DNA of 35,140 nt, from positions 1 to 35,140 of the forward strand of contig JALJEE010002321.1 of NCBI GenBank assembly GCA_023231475.1, written 5' to 3'. A program made the position numbers and the translations under genes. The notes under the pieces are model-generated. The model ran no database searches, was not told the origin of the DNA, and was given only the letters and a program-made list of their open reading frames with translations. This document shows positions 31,940 through 35,140 of the stretch, piece by piece; within the stretch, counting starts at the first letter, position 1; each line of letters starts with the position of its first letter. This stretch comes from Seison nebaliae. Its lineage: Eukaryota; Rotifera; Pararotatoria; Seisonacea; Seisonidae.

Positions 31940-32678
31940 TTCTTTTACCAACGACTCGTTTGAGTGACCAGTCTCATTAATTGATTGATAAAATTAAAAG
32001 TATGATAAAATTAAGATTCAATTATTCCACTCAATTATCAATGATTATATAAAATCGTTAAAATTCATTCAATTTCGAACTTTGTTAAATAACTCTAAAA
32101 GTCCAATACTCTTTAAAAGAAGTTCAGAGAGGTTGTAAATAGAAGTTGAGTAATTTTAAATGATTCATAAATTCAGTAAGGGATGAAGTAATGATTGAAT
32201 GTATCTGTTCGTCAATTGCTTACAATAGTCACATGACCACTTAATTGAGTTATCCAATTAAGTCACACGAATTTCAATTAGTGAAAAGTGAATGGTTAGA
32301 AAATTTGCTAAATGACCGAGGTATAAATAGCCTCATGATATTATCAATAATTTTAATTAAATCATGTAATTTGATTGAAAAACTTGATAATTTAATTAAA
32401 ATTTAACAAAAAGATTTTTATTAAAATTTAACGTTTTCATGAAATTTATAAAGGAATTATATAAAATTTTATAATAGAAAATTAATTTGAATCTATTTAC
32501 TAATGGATATCGGAAGCCATCAGTTTAGTTTACTAAATTTCCACAAATCGAAATATGACGTATGTATGAAAAGATTTAACTGGATTCTCATTTGGGAGGT
32601 GTCCGTGCGGAATAATTAACGTTTAACAAACCTTCAAATATTAATTAGTAGACCATATCATCGTAATTAGAATCAGCA
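31940..32678. promoter_or_regulatory. Divergent intergenic region between transporter and ETHE1
   Basis: The two flanking genes are transcribed away from each other, so this 739-bp AT-rich stretch must contain both start regions. I see no distinctive motif; an acceptor-like aatcag occurs immediately before the ETHE1 ATG and could mark a 5'-UTR intron or trans-splice site. Confidence 0.45.
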
Positions 32679-33506
32679 ATGTTAAAATTGGGAGGCATTC
32701 TACTCAAAAATATCATCAGTAAATCAAAAATTCCTCAACGGTCATTATCGATTGATCAGAACGTTATATTTCGGCAGTTGTTTGATAATGACACTAAAAC
32801 TTATACGTATATTTTGGGAGATAGACAAAGCAAAGATGCGATTGTCATCGATCCGGTATTCGAATTAGTCGAACGTGATATAAAGACGATGGAAGAATTA
32901 GATGTTAAAGTGAAATATCTAATTAATACACATGTACATGCTGATCATATCACAGGATCTGGTCGAATGAAGAAGTTGTTGAACAAACAAGACAAACAGT
33001 GTGAGAGTGTAATCAGCAAGAAGAGTGGAGCTATCGCAGATAAGTTTGTGGACGAAAATGACACATTGGATTTTGGATCGATGTCTTTAAGAGTTCTTGC
33101 AACACCTGGTCATACTGCTGGTTGTATATCATTAGAATGGCATGTCAATAATAAGATTGAAGCAGTTTTTACTGGAGATGCAGTTTTGATACGAGGATGT
33201 GGTAGAACTGATTTTCAACAAGGCGACGCAGGTCTTTTATATGATGGCGTTCATAAGAAAATTTTAAGTTTATCAGACGACGTTAGTATATTTCCTGCTC
33301 ACGATTATGTCGGTCAATCGGAAAGTTCAGTTGGTGAAGAAAAGAAATTTAACAAACGATTCACGTTAAACAGAGATGATTTCATTAAGTTCATGGAAGA
33401 ATTATCTCTACCATATCCAAGATATATCGACAAATCATTACCAGCTAATTTAGTTTGTGGAATACAAGACAGCCATGGAATGTTTATCAAACTATCAAAA
33501 AATTAA
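32679..33506 (+). CDS. ETHE1: Persulfide dioxygenase ETHE1
   Basis: Single-exon, 275-residue metallo-beta-lactamase-fold non-heme iron enzyme of the mitochondrial matrix that oxidises glutathione persulfide to sulfite during sulfide breakdown. The N-terminus is basic, Ser-rich and lacks acids up to about residue 25, which fits a presequence. Motifs: FDNDTKTYTYILGD (36-49), INTHVHADH (82-90), ATPGHTAGC (141-149; iron ligand H145), FTGDAVLIRGCGRTDFQQGD (164-183; iron ligand D167) and IFPAHDY (204-210; H208). The first iron ligand is H85, equivalent to human H79. RGCGRTDFQ is diagnostic of ETHE1 over glyoxalase II. Human ETHE1 is 254 residues. It shares its fold, but little else, with the glyoxalase II gene 27 kb away. 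Confidence 0.95.
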   Translation: MLKLGGILLKNIISKSKIPQRSLSIDQNVIFRQLFDNDTKTYTYILGDRQSKDAIVIDPVFELVERDIKTMEELDVKVKYLINTHVHADHITGSGRMKKLLNKQDKQCESVISKKSGAIADKFVDENDTLDFGSMSLRVLATPGHTAGCISLEWHVNNKIEAVFTGDAVLIRGCGRTDFQQGDAGLLYDGVHKKILSLSDDVSIFPAHDYVGQSESSVGEEKKFNKRFTLNRDDFIKFMEELSLPYPRYIDKSLPANLVCGIQDSHGMFIKLSKN

Positions 33507-34221
33507 TTTTTTTAAGTTTCAAAATATTTGCTTTACAATATCAGAACTATAACGAATTTCAGAACATGTTCTAATAGTCTCAAAAGAAGAAATTTATTTC
33601 TTCTTATTCTTCTTTTTTTAATTTTCCCAATAATCTGACTTCCAATTTTCAATGCTATTAAATAACTCAAAGAGATAGGTGTTCACTTCGTCGGAAACTG
33701 ATTGTTCTTTTCTTCACTGATGTTTCGACGAAGAAATGTTCAATTGAAATGATTCAAGGTTAAGAATGAAGGAAATAAAGAAGCGTTTTTGACATTTCTT
33801 TCAAATGTTTATTGATTTGTATATTAACATCAATGACATAATTGATGACGGTTGAAACAATTGTCGAACCTGATAGCACAATTATAATATTTTCTCTAAT
33901 CTATAATTTATGGCACATTGTTATTGTCATGAAATCTTTGGAAACTATACCAAGTTCTGAATAAAACGCAATTAAAATTTTACTTGAAATATTTTTATTT
34001 TAATATCATGATATTCATCATATATACACATTCTTTATTCTTCCAAATTGTTTATGATAATAATAAATTTCTTATTTTTAGTGAATGTTCATTAGTCATT
34101 CATCATTCGATTATTAAGTTATTAATAAGGAAATTTCGTGGAATCCTTTAGATTTTAGAAATTCAAACGAGAAAAATATAATTTATTATAACAGCAGTTA
34201 TTTGTTATTATTATTATTAAA
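33507..34221. other. AT-rich spacer
   Basis: 3' flank of ETHE1 and left flank of the retrotransposon relic. No coding segment seen. Confidence 0.6.
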
Positions 34222-35140
34222 TTTATTGAAATTCCCGACGGGATAAATTGGAAAAAAGATTAAAAAAATTACGATCATTGCCATCATCGATCATGTGGTG
34301 TAATACGGTAAGAGATTCACGATCAATTGGCATGGATGAAATTGGGTCGTAGGAAAAAATGAAATGTCTGGAATCATGAAGAGAAATGTCACGATATATA
34401 CTATATACAATACTATATAGTTGTATATACCATATACAATGTTTAGTTGATTTTGGGTTACATTTACGTTGATTTGTTATTAATATCAAATTTGCCTTAT
34501 ACTCCATTTCAACCTTAAACGATCGTTGCATGTTTGCAAATTTTGTACGGTAGGGATATGTTGCGAATGAATTAGAAATTCGGTTGGTTGTAAGTTCTTA
34601 CGGACGAAAATGATCATGTCTCACGAACATCTACCTTTTCCATTCAAACTGTTCGGAGGAATTGAAGGTGAAATGAAAATTTGATGTGAATTAATATCGA
34701 TAAATGACAACGGAATTGACATGAGCCAAATTTGTTGAAGAAAAATGACATCCAATCGGAGAGGATCGTAGATATATGTCATAAACCCGCTGGGTCCATG
34801 ACAATTAAAAGAAATTAGAGAAATACTAGAAGACCTGTCACTACTACTTCCATCAGGACCGGTTGGAAGTCATAACATTGGTGTATATTTTTCATTCTCA
34901 ACATTGTTCATTGACGAGGGAAGGATTGAGCTATTATTGTTCAAGAGTTGTTGACTCCACTTGTCACATCGTTCACCAAAAAAGGAAGTAGTTGATTTCG
35001 AGAAGAAGAATTCTCGAACAAATGTGTTGATCGGCCAATTTGCAGGGTTGAAAAAAGTTTCGGCATTCTTTTCATCAAATTTGACGATGAAATATTTTGT
35101 AGAACTTTGGGAATCATCCATTTGCTCACGTCGAAGTCTC
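34222..35140 (-). pseudogene. Decayed non-LTR retrotransposon with ORF1-like tail and AP-endonuclease domain
   Basis: A minus-strand frame open to the window edge encodes a segment with KYFIVKFDEKNAETFFNPAN and VREFFF, which looks like an ORF1-type protein, then stops at about 34870. The same frame resumes with ISLISFNCHG, LRLDVIFLQQIWL and GKGR, the N-terminal pattern of the APE-type endonuclease of LINE-like elements, before another stop near 34620; IFVRKNL follows. A different frame (34531-34223) continues the domain with ANLILITN and further degenerate sequence. Stops, frame changes and the missing reverse transcriptase show it is dead or only the 5' part of an element continuing outside the window. 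The class assignment is inference from motif pattern. Confidence 0.6.

Noticed and set aside
1-35140. CRISPR arrays, bacterial operons or phage genes
   Set aside because: No spaced direct repeats of CRISPR type, and the genes are spliced animal genes with poly(A) signals.

Overview
This is a nuclear window from an invertebrate animal with a compact, AT-rich genome. The animal call rests on a four-helix claudin/PMP22-type protein with the GLW-C-C signature, an Aurora-type kinase, a PPM1A/B-type phosphatase with the animal C-terminal extension, ETHE1, LCLAT1 and an SLC18B1-like carrier. I cannot name the phylum from sequence alone. Introns are few, short (mostly 41-68 bp) and AT-rich. Every intron I could place with confidence begins GTT, not GTA or GTG, which is the most unusual property of the window.

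Layout. 0-1.6 kb: a 5'-truncated retroviral-type envelope gene (minus), with an 86-bp perfect inverted repeat at its 3' end. 2.2-2.7 kb: a small one-helix protein (+). 3.4-6.1 kb: Aurora-like kinase and glyoxalase II (both +, intronless). 6.5-8.3 kb: a MINPP-type histidine acid phosphatase (-), convergent with glyoxalase II. 9.7-10.5 kb: a decayed MULE transposase (-). 11.5-12.4 kb: cytochrome c oxidase subunit 4 (+). 13.0-13.4 kb: a three-exon, 77-residue membrane protein (-). 13.7-17.6 kb: a 1245-residue coiled-coil-containing protein of unknown function (-, four exons). 18.6-19.3 kb: a small uncertain gene next to a GC-rich island (+). 21.5-23.6 kb: a five-exon claudin-like protein with very large loops (+). 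23.9-25.1 kb: LCLAT1-type acyltransferase (-). 25.1-28.0 kb: gene-poor DNA with microsatellites and a few weak exons. 28.0-29.4 kb: PPM1A/B-type phosphatase (+, four exons). 30.1-31.9 kb: SLC18B1-like transporter (-, nine exons). 32.7-33.5 kb: ETHE1 persulfide dioxygenase (+). 34.2-35.1 kb: a decayed non-LTR retrotransposon (-) that runs off the window.

The genes do not form one pathway. Several are mitochondrial or metabolic: COX4, ETHE1, glyoxalase II and LCLAT1 (cardiolipin remodelling). Others are signalling or membrane proteins. Mobile-element debris of three classes (env-bearing LTR-type, MULE and non-LTR) lies between them. Exon structures were worked out by hand from reading frame, splice phase and remembered family conservation; no alignment or RNA data were available.
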